A stretch of DNA of 64,000 nt, taken from NCBI GenBank assembly GCA_947627135.1, contig CANQUV010000004.1, positions 46,576 through 110,575 of the forward strand, in the 5' to 3' direction. The notes under the pieces are model-generated. The model had not been told where the DNA came from, made no database searches, and saw only the letters and a list, made by a program, of their open reading frames with translations. The DNA is from an uncultured Clostridia bacterium (GTDB taxonomy: Bacteria > Bacillota > Clostridia > Oscillospirales > Acutalibacteraceae). Below, one piece after another: positions 51,820 through 61,296 of the stretch (positions within the stretch are counted from its first letter, which is position 1; every line of letters begins with the position of its first letter). A program made the translations under genes and the position numbers.

Positions 51820-54033
51820 TTGCTAAAGATATTAAAGTATTTAAAAAAGTCAGCAGCGGCAATCATATTTGTTGTGCTGTTGCTGTTAATACAGGCATAT
51901 TGCGATTTGGCGCTCCCTCAATATATGAGCAACATCGTAAATATAGGTATTCAGCAGGGAGGTATAACATCGATTGTTCCCGAAAAAATTACAGTTGAAG
52001 ATATGGAAAACCTTCAGCTTTTTATGAATGAAGACGATATAAAACTTGTAAATGACAACTATGATAAAGAGGAAAATATTTTATCTATAAATTCAGAAAT
52101 TGATAAAAATACCGCTGACAATCTTGAAGAAGCCTTTACAAATCCTGAACTTATAAATTCCATAATAAATATGGTGCAAAGCGGAGAAATAAATGCTGAT
52201 AACGACGCTTACAGGTCAAGTAATAAACTTGGTGAAATGATGAATACTCTGCCGAAGGGTAAAAGCTTTTATGATATTTTAAAAATACTGCCCGCAGAAC
52301 AAAGGGATTATATTGTTGATGAAATGATAAAAGCTGTGGACGAATATAAATCTCTTGGAAAAGACAATGTAAAGCAGCTGGTAATAAATGATGTACAGAA
52401 AATCCTTGAACACGCAGGTGTAGATACAGGTTCACTTCAGATGTCTTATTTGTACAGCGCCGGTTTGCTTATGTTGCTATATGCGTTAATAATTGCATTC
52501 TGCACAATTTTAACAACGCTTCTTGGCGCAAGAATAGGTTCCGGACTTGCAAGAGACTTAAGAAGCACGGTATATGAAAAAGTTTTAAGATTTTCAAGCA
52601 AAGAAATCAATCAATTTTCAAACGCTTCACTTATTACAAGATGTACCAATGATATACAGCAAATTCAAATGGTAATAATCATGATTTTAAGAATGGTACT
52701 TTATGCTCCAATTTTAGGAATAGGCGCACTGTTTAAGGTATTGGGAACAAATCAGAGCATGGCATGGATAATAGGTCTTGCAGTCGGGGTAATACTGCTT
52801 TTAATTTTTGTTCTTATGGGTATTGCGATGCCAAAATTCACAAAACTTCAAAAGCTTATTGACAGAATCAATCTGGTGTCCCGTGAAATTTTAACTGGTC
52901 TGCCTGTAATCAGAGCATTTTCAAGAGAAAAGCATGAAGAAGAAAGATTTGATACAGCAAATAAAAATCAGATGAAAACAAATTTGTTTGTAACAAGATT
53001 AATGGCTATGATGATGCCTGTTATGATGCTTGTAATGAACGGTGTAAGCGTTTTAATTATATGGGTGGGAGCTGCTCATATAGACGCCGGCGATATGCAA
53101 GTTGGTGACATTATGGCATATATTCAGTACACAATGCAAATAATTATGTCGTTCTTAATGCTCTCTATGATGAGCATAATGCTGCCCAGAGCAATTGTAT
53201 CTGCAAATCGTGTATCGGAAGTATTGGATACTGAAATATCAATTACAAATCCTTCAAAAAAAGAGATTAAATCATTTGATAAAAACAAAACGGGCATTGT
53301 TGAATTTAAAAATGTAAGTTTTAAATATCCTGGAGCTTCCGAAAATGTAATAAGTAACATTACATTTACTGCAAAGCCGGGAGAAACAACTGCAATTATA
53401 GGCAGTACAGGTTCCGGAAAATCGACCCTTGTTAATCTAATACCAAGATTTTATGATGTAACCGAAGGAGAAGTCATCGTAAACGGAGTAAATGTTAAAA
53501 ATGTAAATTTAGGCGAATTAAGAGATAAAATCGGTTATGTTCCGCAAAAGGGATTTTTGTTCAGCGGAACAATAGGAAGTAATATTGCTTATTCAAATAA
53601 AAATATGAGTCAGGAGCAAATAGAAAAAGCCGCCGAAATTGCACAGGCACAGGAATTTATTGAAAGTAAATACGATACATACGACAATGAAATTTCTCAA
53701 GGCGGAACTAATGTATCCGGCGGACAGAGACAGCGACTTTCCATAGCCCGTGCAATTGCAAAAAATCCGGACATTTATATTTTTGACGACAGTTTTTCTG
53801 CTCTGGACTATAAAACAGACGCAGCTTTGCGAAAAGCGCTTAACAGCTATACAGAGAACAGTACCGTAATTATTGTTGCACAGAGAATATCAACTGTACT
53901 ACGCGCAGAACAGATCATTGTGCTTGACAATGGTGAAATTGCAGGAACAGGAACTCATAAAGAACTGCTTGAAAACTGCGAAGTTTACAAACAAATTGCA
54001 TCATCACAGCTTTCAAAGGAGGAGTTGGAATAA
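51820..54033 (+). CDS. Heterodimeric ABC exporter, half 1 (degenerate catalytic site)
   Basis: TTG start eight bases after AAAAGGAG; 737 residues. Helix 1 (about 13-32) is followed by an unusually long extracytoplasmic insert (about 45-205), then five more helices. The ATPase domain has Walker A GSTGSGKST (about 528), signature NVSGGQRQR (about 633) and Walker B IYIFDDSFSALD, where Asp replaces the catalytic Glu, and Gln replaces the switch His (VAQRIST). These changes are typical of the degenerate half of exporters such as TM287/288 or BmrCD. The stop overlaps the next start by one base (TAATG). Confidence 0.93.
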   Translation: MLKILKYLKKSAAAIIFVVLLLLIQAYCDLALPQYMSNIVNIGIQQGGITSIVPEKITVEDMENLQLFMNEDDIKLVNDNYDKEENILSINSEIDKNTADNLEEAFTNPELINSIINMVQSGEINADNDAYRSSNKLGEMMNTLPKGKSFYDILKILPAEQRDYIVDEMIKAVDEYKSLGKDNVKQLVINDVQKILEHAGVDTGSLQMSYLYSAGLLMLLYALIIAFCTILTTLLGARIGSGLARDLRSTVYEKVLRFSSKEINQFSNASLITRCTNDIQQIQMVIIMILRMVLYAPILGIGALFKVLGTNQSMAWIIGLAVGVILLLIFVLMGIAMPKFTKLQKLIDRINLVSREILTGLPVIRAFSREKHEEERFDTANKNQMKTNLFVTRLMAMMMPVMMLVMNGVSVLIIWVGAAHIDAGDMQVGDIMAYIQYTMQIIMSFLMLSMMSIMLPRAIVSANRVSEVLDTEISITNPSKKEIKSFDKNKTGIVEFKNVSFKYPGASENVISNITFTAKPGETTAIIGSTGSGKSTLVNLIPRFYDVTEGEVIVNGVNVKNVNLGELRDKIGYVPQKGFLFSGTIGSNIAYSNKNMSQEQIEKAAEIAQAQEFIESKYDTYDNEISQGGTNVSGGQRQRLSIARAIAKNPDIYIFDDSFSALDYKTDAALRKALNSYTENSTVIIVAQRISTVLRAEQIIVLDNGEIAGTGTHKELLENCEVYKQIASSQLSKEELE

Positions 54034-55901
54034 TGGCTGGAAATTTTCAAAGAAGAAGAGGCCCGGGCGGTAAAATGGCTCCGGTAGAAAAAGCAAAAGA
54101 CTTTAAAGGCTCAATAATTAAGCTTTTAAAGTATATCGGCAAATACAAAATAGGACTTGTTTTTGTAGTAATTTTTGCTATTGCAAGTACAATTTTTAAT
54201 ATTGTAGGTCCTAAAATTTTAGGAAACGCAACCACTGAGCTTTTCAACGGAATAATAAGTAAATTTTCCGGCGGTTCAGGAATTAACTTTGAGGCAATTG
54301 CAAATATTTTATTATGGCTTATGGCCTTATATGCAGCATCATCATTGTTTGCTTTTATACAGGGATTTATTATGGCAAATATATCGCAAAAAATAGGTTA
54401 TAGATTAAGAAACGATATAAACCATAAAATTAACCTTATGCCAATGAGCTATTTTGATAAAAAACAGCATGGTGAGGTTTTATCTATTGTAACAAACGAT
54501 GTTGACACTTTAACTATGGGACTTAATCAAAGTGCCACCCAGCTTATAACATCAATCACAACGATAATTGGTGTTTTATATATGATGTTTTCAATTAACT
54601 GGATAATGACAATTATAGCTTTGCTTATCCTTCCCATATCAATTGTAATTGTATCGTTTATTGCGTCAAAATCGCAAAAACACTTTAAAAATCAACAAGA
54701 TTATCTAGGCCATGTAAACGGTCAAATTGAAGAAACATTCAGCGGAATAAATGTAGTCCAGGCATTTAACGGCGAAAAAGAAAACTTAAAAGATTTTGAA
54801 GAAGCAAACACTACCCTTTACCATTCTGCATGGAAGTCACAGTTTTTATCCGGACTAATGATGCCTATAATGCAGTTCATAGGAAATTTAGGCTATGTTG
54901 CAATTGCAGTATTGGGCGGATATCTTGCGATAAACGGAACAATTACCGTTGGTAACATACAATCGTTTGTTCAGTATGTAAGACAGTTTACCCAACCCAT
55001 TCAGCAGCTTGCGCAGGTATCCAATATGATTCAGTCAATGGCGGCAGCTTCCGAAAGAGTTTTCAAGTTTTTAAGTGAAGAGGAAGAAGAACAAACTGCG
55101 CAAAACCACGCTTATATAATTGATGAAAATACAAAAGAAAAAAGAAATGTTAAAATAAACGATATAAACGGAAATGTTAAATTTGAAAATGTTAAATTCG
55201 GATATAATGAAGATAAGATAATAATAAACGATTTTAGTGCAGATATTAAACAAGGTCAAAAAATTGCCATAGTAGGCCCCACAGGAGCGGGCAAAACCAC
55301 AATGGTAAAGCTTTTAATGCGTTTTTACGATGTAAACAGCGGAGCAATAAAGGTTGACGACTATAATATAAAGGATTTTAACAGAAGCGAATTAAGAGAG
55401 CTTTTCGGCATGGTACTTCAGGATACATGGCTGTTTTCCGGAACAATTATGGAAAACCTTAAATACGGCAAGCTGGACGCAAACGAAGACGAAGTAATAA
55501 AAGCTGCAAAGGCGGCACATGTGCATAACTTTGTAAAAACACTTCCCGACGGTTACAATATGGTATTAAATGAAGACACATCAAATATATCTCAAGGACA
55601 AAAACAACTTTTAACAATTGCAAGAACTATTTTGGCAGATCCAAAAATACTTATACTGGACGAAGCTACCTCATCAGTAGATACAAGAACAGAAGTAAGA
55701 ATACAAAAAGCGATGGATAATCTTATGAAAGGAAGAACAAGTTTTATAATTGCGCACAGACTCTCAACAATACGGGATGCAGATTTAATACTTGTAATGA
55801 AAGACGGAGATATCATAGAGCAGGGAAATCACGAAGAACTGCTGTCACGAAAGGGATTTTATTACGACCTTTATAACTCACAATTTGACAAAGTATCATA
55901 A
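54033..55901 (+). CDS. Heterodimeric ABC exporter, half 2 (catalytic site)
   Basis: 622 residues with six helices (about 45-340) and the ATPase domain. Walker A is GPTGAGKTT (about 415), Walker B ILILDEATSSVD has the catalytic Glu, and the switch is IIAHRLST. Its signature is NISQGQKQL, not SGGQ. Together with half 1, one ATP site is canonical (this Walker B plus the partner's SGGQ) and the other degenerate. It probably extrudes drugs or lipophilic compounds under MarR control. Confidence 0.94.
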   Translation: MAGNFQRRRGPGGKMAPVEKAKDFKGSIIKLLKYIGKYKIGLVFVVIFAIASTIFNIVGPKILGNATTELFNGIISKFSGGSGINFEAIANILLWLMALYAASSLFAFIQGFIMANISQKIGYRLRNDINHKINLMPMSYFDKKQHGEVLSIVTNDVDTLTMGLNQSATQLITSITTIIGVLYMMFSINWIMTIIALLILPISIVIVSFIASKSQKHFKNQQDYLGHVNGQIEETFSGINVVQAFNGEKENLKDFEEANTTLYHSAWKSQFLSGLMMPIMQFIGNLGYVAIAVLGGYLAINGTITVGNIQSFVQYVRQFTQPIQQLAQVSNMIQSMAAASERVFKFLSEEEEEQTAQNHAYIIDENTKEKRNVKINDINGNVKFENVKFGYNEDKIIINDFSADIKQGQKIAIVGPTGAGKTTMVKLLMRFYDVNSGAIKVDDYNIKDFNRSELRELFGMVLQDTWLFSGTIMENLKYGKLDANEDEVIKAAKAAHVHNFVKTLPDGYNMVLNEDTSNISQGQKQLLTIARTILADPKILILDEATSSVDTRTEVRIQKAMDNLMKGRTSFIIAHRLSTIRDADLILVMKDGDIIEQGNHEELLSRKGFYYDLYNSQFDKVS

Positions 55902-55920
55902 TGTTGATAAAATTAAATAT

Positions 55921-55943
55921 AGGGTGGGATTGCCTTCCGCCCT
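55921..55943 (+). terminator. Terminator of the MarR-ABC operon
   Basis: AGGGTGG and CCGCCCT form a 7 bp stem (one G-T pair), followed by TTTTATTTTT, 19 bases past the stop. Confidence 0.85.
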
Positions 55944-56153
55944 TTTTATTTTTCTGCAAAATTCAATTTTAAGTGTTTCAAAAGTATTACAAGTACAATA
56001 TATTGTGTTTAATATTATTTAATATACTATTTGTAACAAAAGTAGCTTAAACACTAACATTTCGAGTATTTCTGACATTTTGAGGAAATTTTTTTGTATA
56101 ATACATACAAAAAGTATGTAAAAACTTTGTTATTAAAATTATTAAACTGTTAC
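55944..56153. other. Gene-free AT-rich region
   Basis: No coding frame. It contains a small TACATAC / GTATGTA inverted repeat (56102-56120) of unknown meaning. Confidence 0.4.
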
Positions 56154-56182
56154 TTGCAAACGTCAATATATTGTGATATTAT
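56154..56182 (+). promoter_or_regulatory. Probable promoter of the small glycyl-radical-like gene
   Basis: TTGCAA (56154-56159) and TATTAT (56177-56182) have a 17-base spacing, about 80 bases before the start codon. Confidence 0.5.
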
Positions 56183-56265
56183 AATACTACACCACAATAT
56201 TATGTGATGATGATTTATGAAAACATAGAAAAATTAAGAAGATTTTTAAAAGGAAGGTATATATT

Positions 56266-56565
56266 ATGCAGATTACAGTATTAGGAGGCAAATTGCCTCA
56301 GGCAGAAATTGATGCTTATGTAGATCAAATCAAAAGCGAAAATCCTGATAAATACATCAAAAGCTGTGAGTTCACAGTTGACGGCGATTATGTTGATGTA
56401 ACCTATGATTATGACGTAGTTCCCTTTGAACGCATCAGAAGAATTACAGGTTATCTTGTTGGTACAGTAGACAGATTCAACAACGCTAAAAGAGCCGAGG
56501 TTGAAGACAGAGTTAAACACTCAATAGGTTCTTCAGCAACTTGTTCAATTGAAGATATCGCTTAA
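56266..56565 (+). CDS. Small protein resembling the glycyl-radical end of class III ribonucleotide reductase
   Basis: 99 residues after AAAAGGAAGG. The first 50 residues form a beta-alpha-beta-like unit (ITVLGGKLPQAEIDAYVDQI; CEFTVDGDYVDVTYDYD). Residues 54-85, FERIRRITGYLVGTVDRFNNAKRAEVEDRVKH, align with the NrdD C-terminus (R-V-C/T-GYL...FN.GK..EV..RVKH), where the Gly of GYL carries the stable radical; here Gly62. No NrdD body precedes it and it has its own promoter and terminator. It may be a spare-part or regulatory domain, comparable in idea to GrcA for pyruvate formate-lyase. The role is uncertain. Confidence 0.6.
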   Translation: MQITVLGGKLPQAEIDAYVDQIKSENPDKYIKSCEFTVDGDYVDVTYDYDVVPFERIRRITGYLVGTVDRFNNAKRAEVEDRVKHSIGSSATCSIEDIA

Positions 56566-56568
56566 TTT

Positions 56569-56593
56569 AAAAGGTCGGTAAATCCGACCTTTT
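56569..56593 (+). terminator. Terminator of the small glycyl-radical-like gene
   Basis: The perfect 10 bp stem AAAAGGTCGG / CCGACCTTTT with a 5-base loop is followed by ATTTTTT. Confidence 0.9.
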
Positions 56594-56616
56594 ATTTTTT
56601 ACATTTTATAAAAGTG

Positions 56617-56645
56617 TTGACATATCTTTCATTTCGTGATAGAAT
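56617..56645 (+). promoter_or_regulatory. Promoter of the metK transcript
   Basis: TTGACA (56617-56622) and TAGAAT (56640-56645) are spaced by 17 bases, about 30 bases before the riboswitch. Confidence 0.8.
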
Positions 56646-56676
56646 TTTTCTTGCAATAATTAACAATTAAATAAAA

Positions 56677-56770
56677 CTTATCAAGAGCGACTGAGGGACA
56701 GGCCCTGTGAAGTCCGGCAACCTGCTGTTAGCAAGGTGCTAAATCCTGCGGATTATCCGAAAGATGAGTG
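56677..56770 (+). ncRNA. SAM-I (S-box) riboswitch
   Basis: The conserved S-box core is present in order: CTTATCAAGAGCGACTGAGG, the GGACAGGCCC...GTCCGGCAACC block, the AAGGTGCTAAATCC segment and the closing GATGAG that pairs with CTTATC to form P1. It binds S-adenosylmethionine. With the terminator that follows, high SAM stops transcription before metK, giving feedback on SAM synthesis. Confidence 0.95.
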
Positions 56771-56778
56771 TATGTAAA

Positions 56779-56812
56779 CACCGTTCTTTTGGAACGGTTA
56801 TTTTTTTTGTAT
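56779..56812 (+). terminator. Riboswitch-controlled terminator
   Basis: ACCGTTC and GAACGGT form the stem with a T-rich loop, followed by TATTTTTTTT. It lies between the SAM-I aptamer and the metK binding site, so it is the expression platform. Confidence 0.92.
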
Positions 56813-56831
56813 TTTAAGGAGGAAGTTAAAT

Positions 56832-58010
56832 ATGAAACATTTTTTCACATCAGAATCGGTAACCGAGGGGCATCCGGATAAGGTTTGCGACCAAATTTCC
56901 GACGCTATTTTAGATGCTATTTTAGAAAAAGATAAAAACGCTCATGTTGCCTGCGAGGTAACAGCAACAACCGGCATGATTCATGTAATGGGAGAAATAT
57001 CAACAGAATCTTATGTAGATATTCCGTCAATTGCAAGAAATGTTATTAACAGAATCGGATACGATAATCCTGAATGTGGTTTTGACGGAAACACCTGTGC
57101 TGTATTAACTTCAATTGACGCACAATCTCCCGATATTGCTATGGGTGTAAATGAGTCCTACGAATTAAAAGACGGTAAAACAGATGAAGAAAATCAGATA
57201 GGAGCAGGAGATCAGGGAATGATGTTTGGATATGCCTGCAACGAAACAAAAGAGTTAATGCCACTTCCTATTTCACTTGCACACAAGCTGTCAAAACAGC
57301 TTGCAAAGGTCAGAAAAGACGGCACTCTCAAATACTTAAGACCTGACGGAAAAACCCAGGTAACAGTTGAATACGACGAGAATGACGATCCCGTAAGAAT
57401 TGACGCTGTTGTTATATCAACACAGCACGATGAAAATGTAACATTACAGCAAATCAGAAAAGATTTGGCAGAATATGTAATTAAGCCTATAATTCCCGAA
57501 AACTATATTGATGAAAACACAAAAATCTTTATAAATCCAACAGGAAGATTTGTAATAGGCGGACCTGTTGGGGATTCAGGATTAACAGGAAGAAAAATTA
57601 TTGTTGATACTTACGGTGGATATGCCTGTCACGGAGGCGGTGCATTTTCAGGAAAAGACCCTACAAAGGTTGACAGAAGTGCAGCATATTATTCAAGATA
57701 TATTGCTAAAAATATCGTTGCTGCGGGCCTTGCAGACAAATGCCAGGTTCAGCTTGCTTATGCAATAGGTGTTGCAAATCCCGTGTCAATTATGGTTAAA
57801 GCAGAAAATTCAAAATATACTGATGAAGAACTTTCGGCAGCAGTAAAAAAGGTATTCGACTGTCGTCCCCAAGCAATTATTAAAAATTTAAAATTAACTG
57901 AAATCAAATATTTACCCCTTGCTTCGTACGGACATATAGGCAGAGAAGATTTAGGAGTTCCATGGGAAAAAACAGATAAAACAGAGGCTCTTATAAATGT
58001 GCTTAAATAA
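56832..58010 (+). CDS. metK: S-adenosylmethionine synthetase
   Basis: 392 residues after AAGGAGGAAG. Signatures are [27 protein letters not shown], the ATP motif [12 protein letters not shown], the loop [19 protein letters not shown] and [14 protein letters not shown]. It makes SAM from methionine and ATP, the methyl and radical donor for the radical SAM enzymes elsewhere in the window. It is regulated by the SAM-I riboswitch upstream. Confidence 0.98.
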   Translation: MKHFFTSESVTEGHPDKVCDQISDAILDAILEKDKNAHVACEVTATTGMIHVMGEISTESYVDIPSIARNVINRIGYDNPECGFDGNTCAVLTSIDAQSPDIAMGVNESYELKDGKTDEENQIGAGDQGMMFGYACNETKELMPLPISLAHKLSKQLAKVRKDGTLKYLRPDGKTQVTVEYDENDDPVRIDAVVISTQHDENVTLQQIRKDLAEYVIKPIIPENYIDENTKIFINPTGRFVIGGPVGDSGLTGRKIIVDTYGGYACHGGGAFSGKDPTKVDRSAAYYSRYIAKNIVAAGLADKCQVQLAYAIGVANPVSIMVKAENSKYTDEELSAAVKKVFDCRPQAIIKNLKLTEIKYLPLASYGHIGREDLGVPWEKTDKTEALINVLK

Positions 58011-58143
58011 ATTATAAAATATAAAACATCTAATTATATTTTATTTGCCAAACACATAAATATTGAAATAAAATGTAATTGATTTTTCATCTTAATAAAT
58101 GTATAATATTGATACCAAAATTTTCATAACGGGTGGGTATCTT

Positions 58144-59583
58144 ATGATAAATTATTTATGGGATTTTGTATTTTTTTCATTTATCGGTTGGTGTACTGAT
58201 GAAATATATTACCTTATTACTGAAAAAAAAATTGCTAATAGAGGTTTTTTAACGAGTCCGTTTTCTCCAATGTACGGATTCGGCGCAGTTATAATTGACC
58301 TTGTATTCTATTCTGTCAGAGATTTGTATTGGGCGGTATTAATAGGTTCAATTTTACTGCTTGGCATACTTAAGTTTTTAACCGCTCTATTCCTTGATAA
58401 AGTACTGCATTTTAAAATGTGGGATTATACAAACCTTCCTTTGAATATAAAAGGATATATATGTGTACCTATTGTTGTTTTATGGGGATTTGTAGCTTTA
58501 GTGCTTGTATCATTCGTAATGCCTATTATGAAAATTTTTATTATTTTAATCCCAACATGGCTTTCCCTTGTAATAACACTGGGAATAATATTTATAATGC
58601 TTATCGACACAATAGGAACATTTATAACTATATTTAAACTTCAAAAACATTTAAAGGAAATGGACGATGTTTCCAAACTGATAGAAGAAGACGCCCCCGA
58701 AACACCCACTGAAGAACTGAAAGAAAAGTATAACAAGCTTATGCTTACCAATAATATTTTTAGAAGAAGACTTGTAAATGCATTTCCTGATATGCAGTCA
58801 GTCAGTTATGCGGAGCATTTAGCAAATATCAGAGTAAGGCTTAATGAAATAAAAGAAAGCAATTTAAAGGAATATGAAAATATTTATACAAATGAAGATG
58901 AAAAACCTTTTGCTTACGGGTTAAACTTCAATAAATTATTTTGGCTTTTCATTATAGGCAGTTTCTGCGGAACTGTGCTTGAAACGATCTGGGCTGTTGC
59001 AACATTAGGACATTTTGAATTTCGTGTTGGTCTTGTTTACGGTCCGTTTATTCCCGTATATGGCGGAGGCGCAGTTTTAATTACACTTTGCCTTTATAAG
59101 CTGTATAAAGCTAAAGATGTAATTATTTATATAGCAAGTGCAATTATAGGTGCGGCATTTGAATTTTTCTGCAGTTATTTTCAGGAAATGTTCTTCGGTA
59201 CGGTTTCGTGGGATTACAGCGATACTCCATTTAATATTCAGGGCAGAACAAACCTGATGTTTGCGCTTATATGGGGATTTTTAGGACTTGTATGGGTAAG
59301 ATATTTATATCCATGGTGTTCAAAGCTGATTGAAAAAATTCCTAAAAAAATCGGAAATCGTGTAACAATTGCATTAGTTATTTTTATGATATTTGATGTA
59401 ATTATGACTTGTGCTGGGCTTCAAAGAGCAGATGAAAGATCCGAAGGAATTCCTGCAACAAATGTTTTTGCTGAATATCTTGACGAACATTTAGATGACG
59501 ATTACCTGCAAATGATATTCCCGCACATGACAAATGTTGATACAGGAGTAAATGTAGGCGATACAGACGCTAATAAAAAATAA
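58144..59583 (+). CDS. Membrane protein with two CmpB-type (putative ABC permease) halves
   Basis: The ATG at 58144 (MINYLWDFVFFSFIGWCTDEIYYLI) follows GGGTGGG; 479 residues. Two similar membrane domains each open with FFSFIGWCTDEIYY...FLTSPFSPMYGFGA or LFIIGSFCGTVLETIW...GPFIPVYGGGAV and contain a WDY(T/S)..PFNI(K/Q)G motif; they are joined by a charged soluble linker (about 175-275). This matches the family called putative ABC transporter permease CmpB, though no ATPase is nearby and transport is unproven. The C-terminus ends acidic. It stands as a single gene. Confidence 0.8.
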   Translation: MINYLWDFVFFSFIGWCTDEIYYLITEKKIANRGFLTSPFSPMYGFGAVIIDLVFYSVRDLYWAVLIGSILLLGILKFLTALFLDKVLHFKMWDYTNLPLNIKGYICVPIVVLWGFVALVLVSFVMPIMKIFIILIPTWLSLVITLGIIFIMLIDTIGTFITIFKLQKHLKEMDDVSKLIEEDAPETPTEELKEKYNKLMLTNNIFRRRLVNAFPDMQSVSYAEHLANIRVRLNEIKESNLKEYENIYTNEDEKPFAYGLNFNKLFWLFIIGSFCGTVLETIWAVATLGHFEFRVGLVYGPFIPVYGGGAVLITLCLYKLYKAKDVIIYIASAIIGAAFEFFCSYFQEMFFGTVSWDYSDTPFNIQGRTNLMFALIWGFLGLVWVRYLYPWCSKLIEKIPKKIGNRVTIALVIFMIFDVIMTCAGLQRADERSEGIPATNVFAEYLDEHLDDDYLQMIFPHMTNVDTGVNVGDTDANKK

Positions 59584-59613
59584 ATTATAATATAATAAGA
59601 AAAATATAAGCAA

Positions 59614-59635
59614 AGGCGAGCCTAACGGCTCGCCT
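59614..59635 (+). terminator. Terminator of the CmpB-like gene
   Basis: The perfect 9 bp stem AGGCGAGCC / GGCTCGCCT with a 4-base loop is followed by AGATTTTTA. Confidence 0.85.
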
Positions 59636-59810
59636 AGATTTTTACTAAAGTATTTTTTGTGTTGTTAAAAACAAATAAACTTTAAGCAATTTTGCTCAAT
59701 ATATTTTGCTCGAAACAACCATTCTCACCACGATTATTTTTATTACTATAAATAATATAAAAACGGTTTTGCAGACAAAGTCGGCATTAAAATGAATCAT
59801 GACCAAAAGT

Positions 59811-59895
59811 TTCGCCGACACAGTCGGCGACAAAGGGCTGCTCGCCCTTTGAACCTCGTCGCTTTTTGAAAAAAGCAACGCAAAAACTTTTACTT
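59811..59895 (+). repeat. Interspersed palindromic repeat, copy 2
   Basis: It matches 9031-9115: TTCGCCGACACAGTCGGCGA, CAAAGGGCTGCTCGCCCTTT, then GCTTTTTGAAAAAAGC and ACGCAAAAACTTTT. Paired changes in the stems preserve base pairing. The rest of 59636-59974 contains no gene. Confidence 0.8.
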
Positions 59896-59928
59896 TTTTA
59901 CCTTAATTCACTGATTTTTATTCTTTTT

Positions 59929-59960
59929 AAAAAAAGCGGCAGTTCTCACTAAACTGCCGC
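59929..59960 (-). terminator. Terminator of ftsZ
   Basis: On the minus strand GCGGCAGTT / AACTGCCGC (9 bp, 7-base loop) is followed by seven T residues, 14 bases past the ftsZ stop. Confidence 0.95.
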
Positions 59961-59974
59961 ACAATTATTAAAAA

Positions 59975-61060
59975 TTACTTATTAAAAATAGACATAATAT
60001 CGTAGAATGTATCGTCTTCATCTTCTTCGGTTTTTTCAACATTGTTGCTTTTTGAATCTACAAGAACATTGTTCCCTTCATTCTTTTTCTCTATTGAATT
60101 ACCCTCTGCATCAAATCCTGTTGCTATAACTGTTACGCTGATGGCGTCCTCCATTTTTTCATCGATAACAGCACCCCAAATAATATTTGCATCTTCAGAT
60201 ACTTTATCTTTAATCATTGTGGATGCTGCGTCAATATCATCAAGACTGATATCAGGAGAAGCCGTAATGTTAATAATAACACCCATGGCACCGTCTATTG
60301 ATGTTTCAAGAAGAGGACTGGAAATAGCCATATCTGCGGCAACAGTAGCCTTATCTCTGCCTGTTGCATTACCCATGCCCATGTGAGCATAGCCGGCGTC
60401 TTTCATAACTGAAGTAACATCAGCAAAGTCAAGATTTACCATACCGGGAACAAGGATAAGGTCTGAAATACTCTGAACACCCTGACGCAGTACATCATCA
60501 GCAATTGCAAATGCGTTCTGTAATGTAATACTTTGCTCTGAAAAATATTTTAATCTTTCGTTTGGAACTATGATAAGTGAATCAACACATGTTGAAAGTT
60601 CGGCAATACCCTGCTCTGCTTGTGCCATACGCTTTTTGCCCTCAAAGGCAAAAGGCTTTGTAACAACAGCAACAGTAAGGATACCTAAATCTTTAGCAAG
60701 CTTTGCTACAACAGGAGCAGCTCCTGTACCTGTTCCGCCGCCCATACCGGCTGTAACGAATACCATATCTGTATCTTTAAGTAAAGCAGAAATTTCATCT
60801 TTGCTTTCTTCAGCGGCTTTTTTACCAACCTCAGGCATAGATCCTGCGCCCTTACCTCTGGTCATTTTTTCGCCTATCTGAACCTTTGTTGTTGCTTTAG
60901 AAAGTCTAAGTACATGTTCGTCTGTATTTACTGCAATAAATTCAACATTTTTAACAGCCATTTTAATCATTCGGTTAATAGCGTTACCGCCGCCGCCGCC
61001 AACACCTATAACTTTAATAACAGGCATAAATTCATTTTCCAATTCTAAATCGAATGCCAT
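59975..61060 (-). CDS. ftsZ: Cell division protein FtsZ
   Basis: 361 residues after AAGGAGGAAG. The tubulin-like GTPase signature is [13 protein letters not shown], with [14 protein letters not shown] at the N-terminus and [24 protein letters not shown] as the T7/synergy region. The C-terminal linker is short and acidic (about 320-361), ending [16 protein letters not shown], which keeps the [11 protein letters not shown] pattern of the conserved peptide for partner binding. It polymerises at mid-cell to form the Z ring. It follows ftsQ on the same strand but 236 bases away. Confidence 0.97.
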   Translation of the reverse strand: MAFDLELENEFMPVIKVIGVGGGGGNAINRMIKMAVKNVEFIAVNTDEHVLRLSKATTKVQIGEKMTRGKGAGSMPEVGKKAAEESKDEISALLKDTDMVFVTAGMGGGTGTGAAPVVAKLAKDLGILTVAVVTKPFAFEGKKRMAQAEQGIAELSTCVDSLIIVPNERLKYFSEQSITLQNAFAIADDVLRQGVQSISDLILVPGMVNLDFADVTSVMKDAGYAHMGMGNATGRDKATVAADMAISSPLLETSIDGAMGVIINITASPDISLDDIDAASTMIKDKVSEDANIIWGAVIDEKMEDAISVTVIATGFDAEGNSIEKKNEGNNVLVDSKSNNVEKTEEDEDDTFYDIMSIFNK

Positions 61061-61296
61061 TTATACTTCCTCCTTAATGTTCAATCCAAATATCTTTTAA
61101 CTTCGCAAAAGAACTAATTATATATAGATATACTACTTTAATAAATTAACATATTTTTAAATAAATATCAATATATTTTTTTATAAATACATATAAAATC
61201 TATATTTATGACATATTTTTTATGTTTTTTAAGTTAAATTTATAATATATAGTCTTATTATATAGCATATAATGATATTTTTGTTTCTTTTTTATA

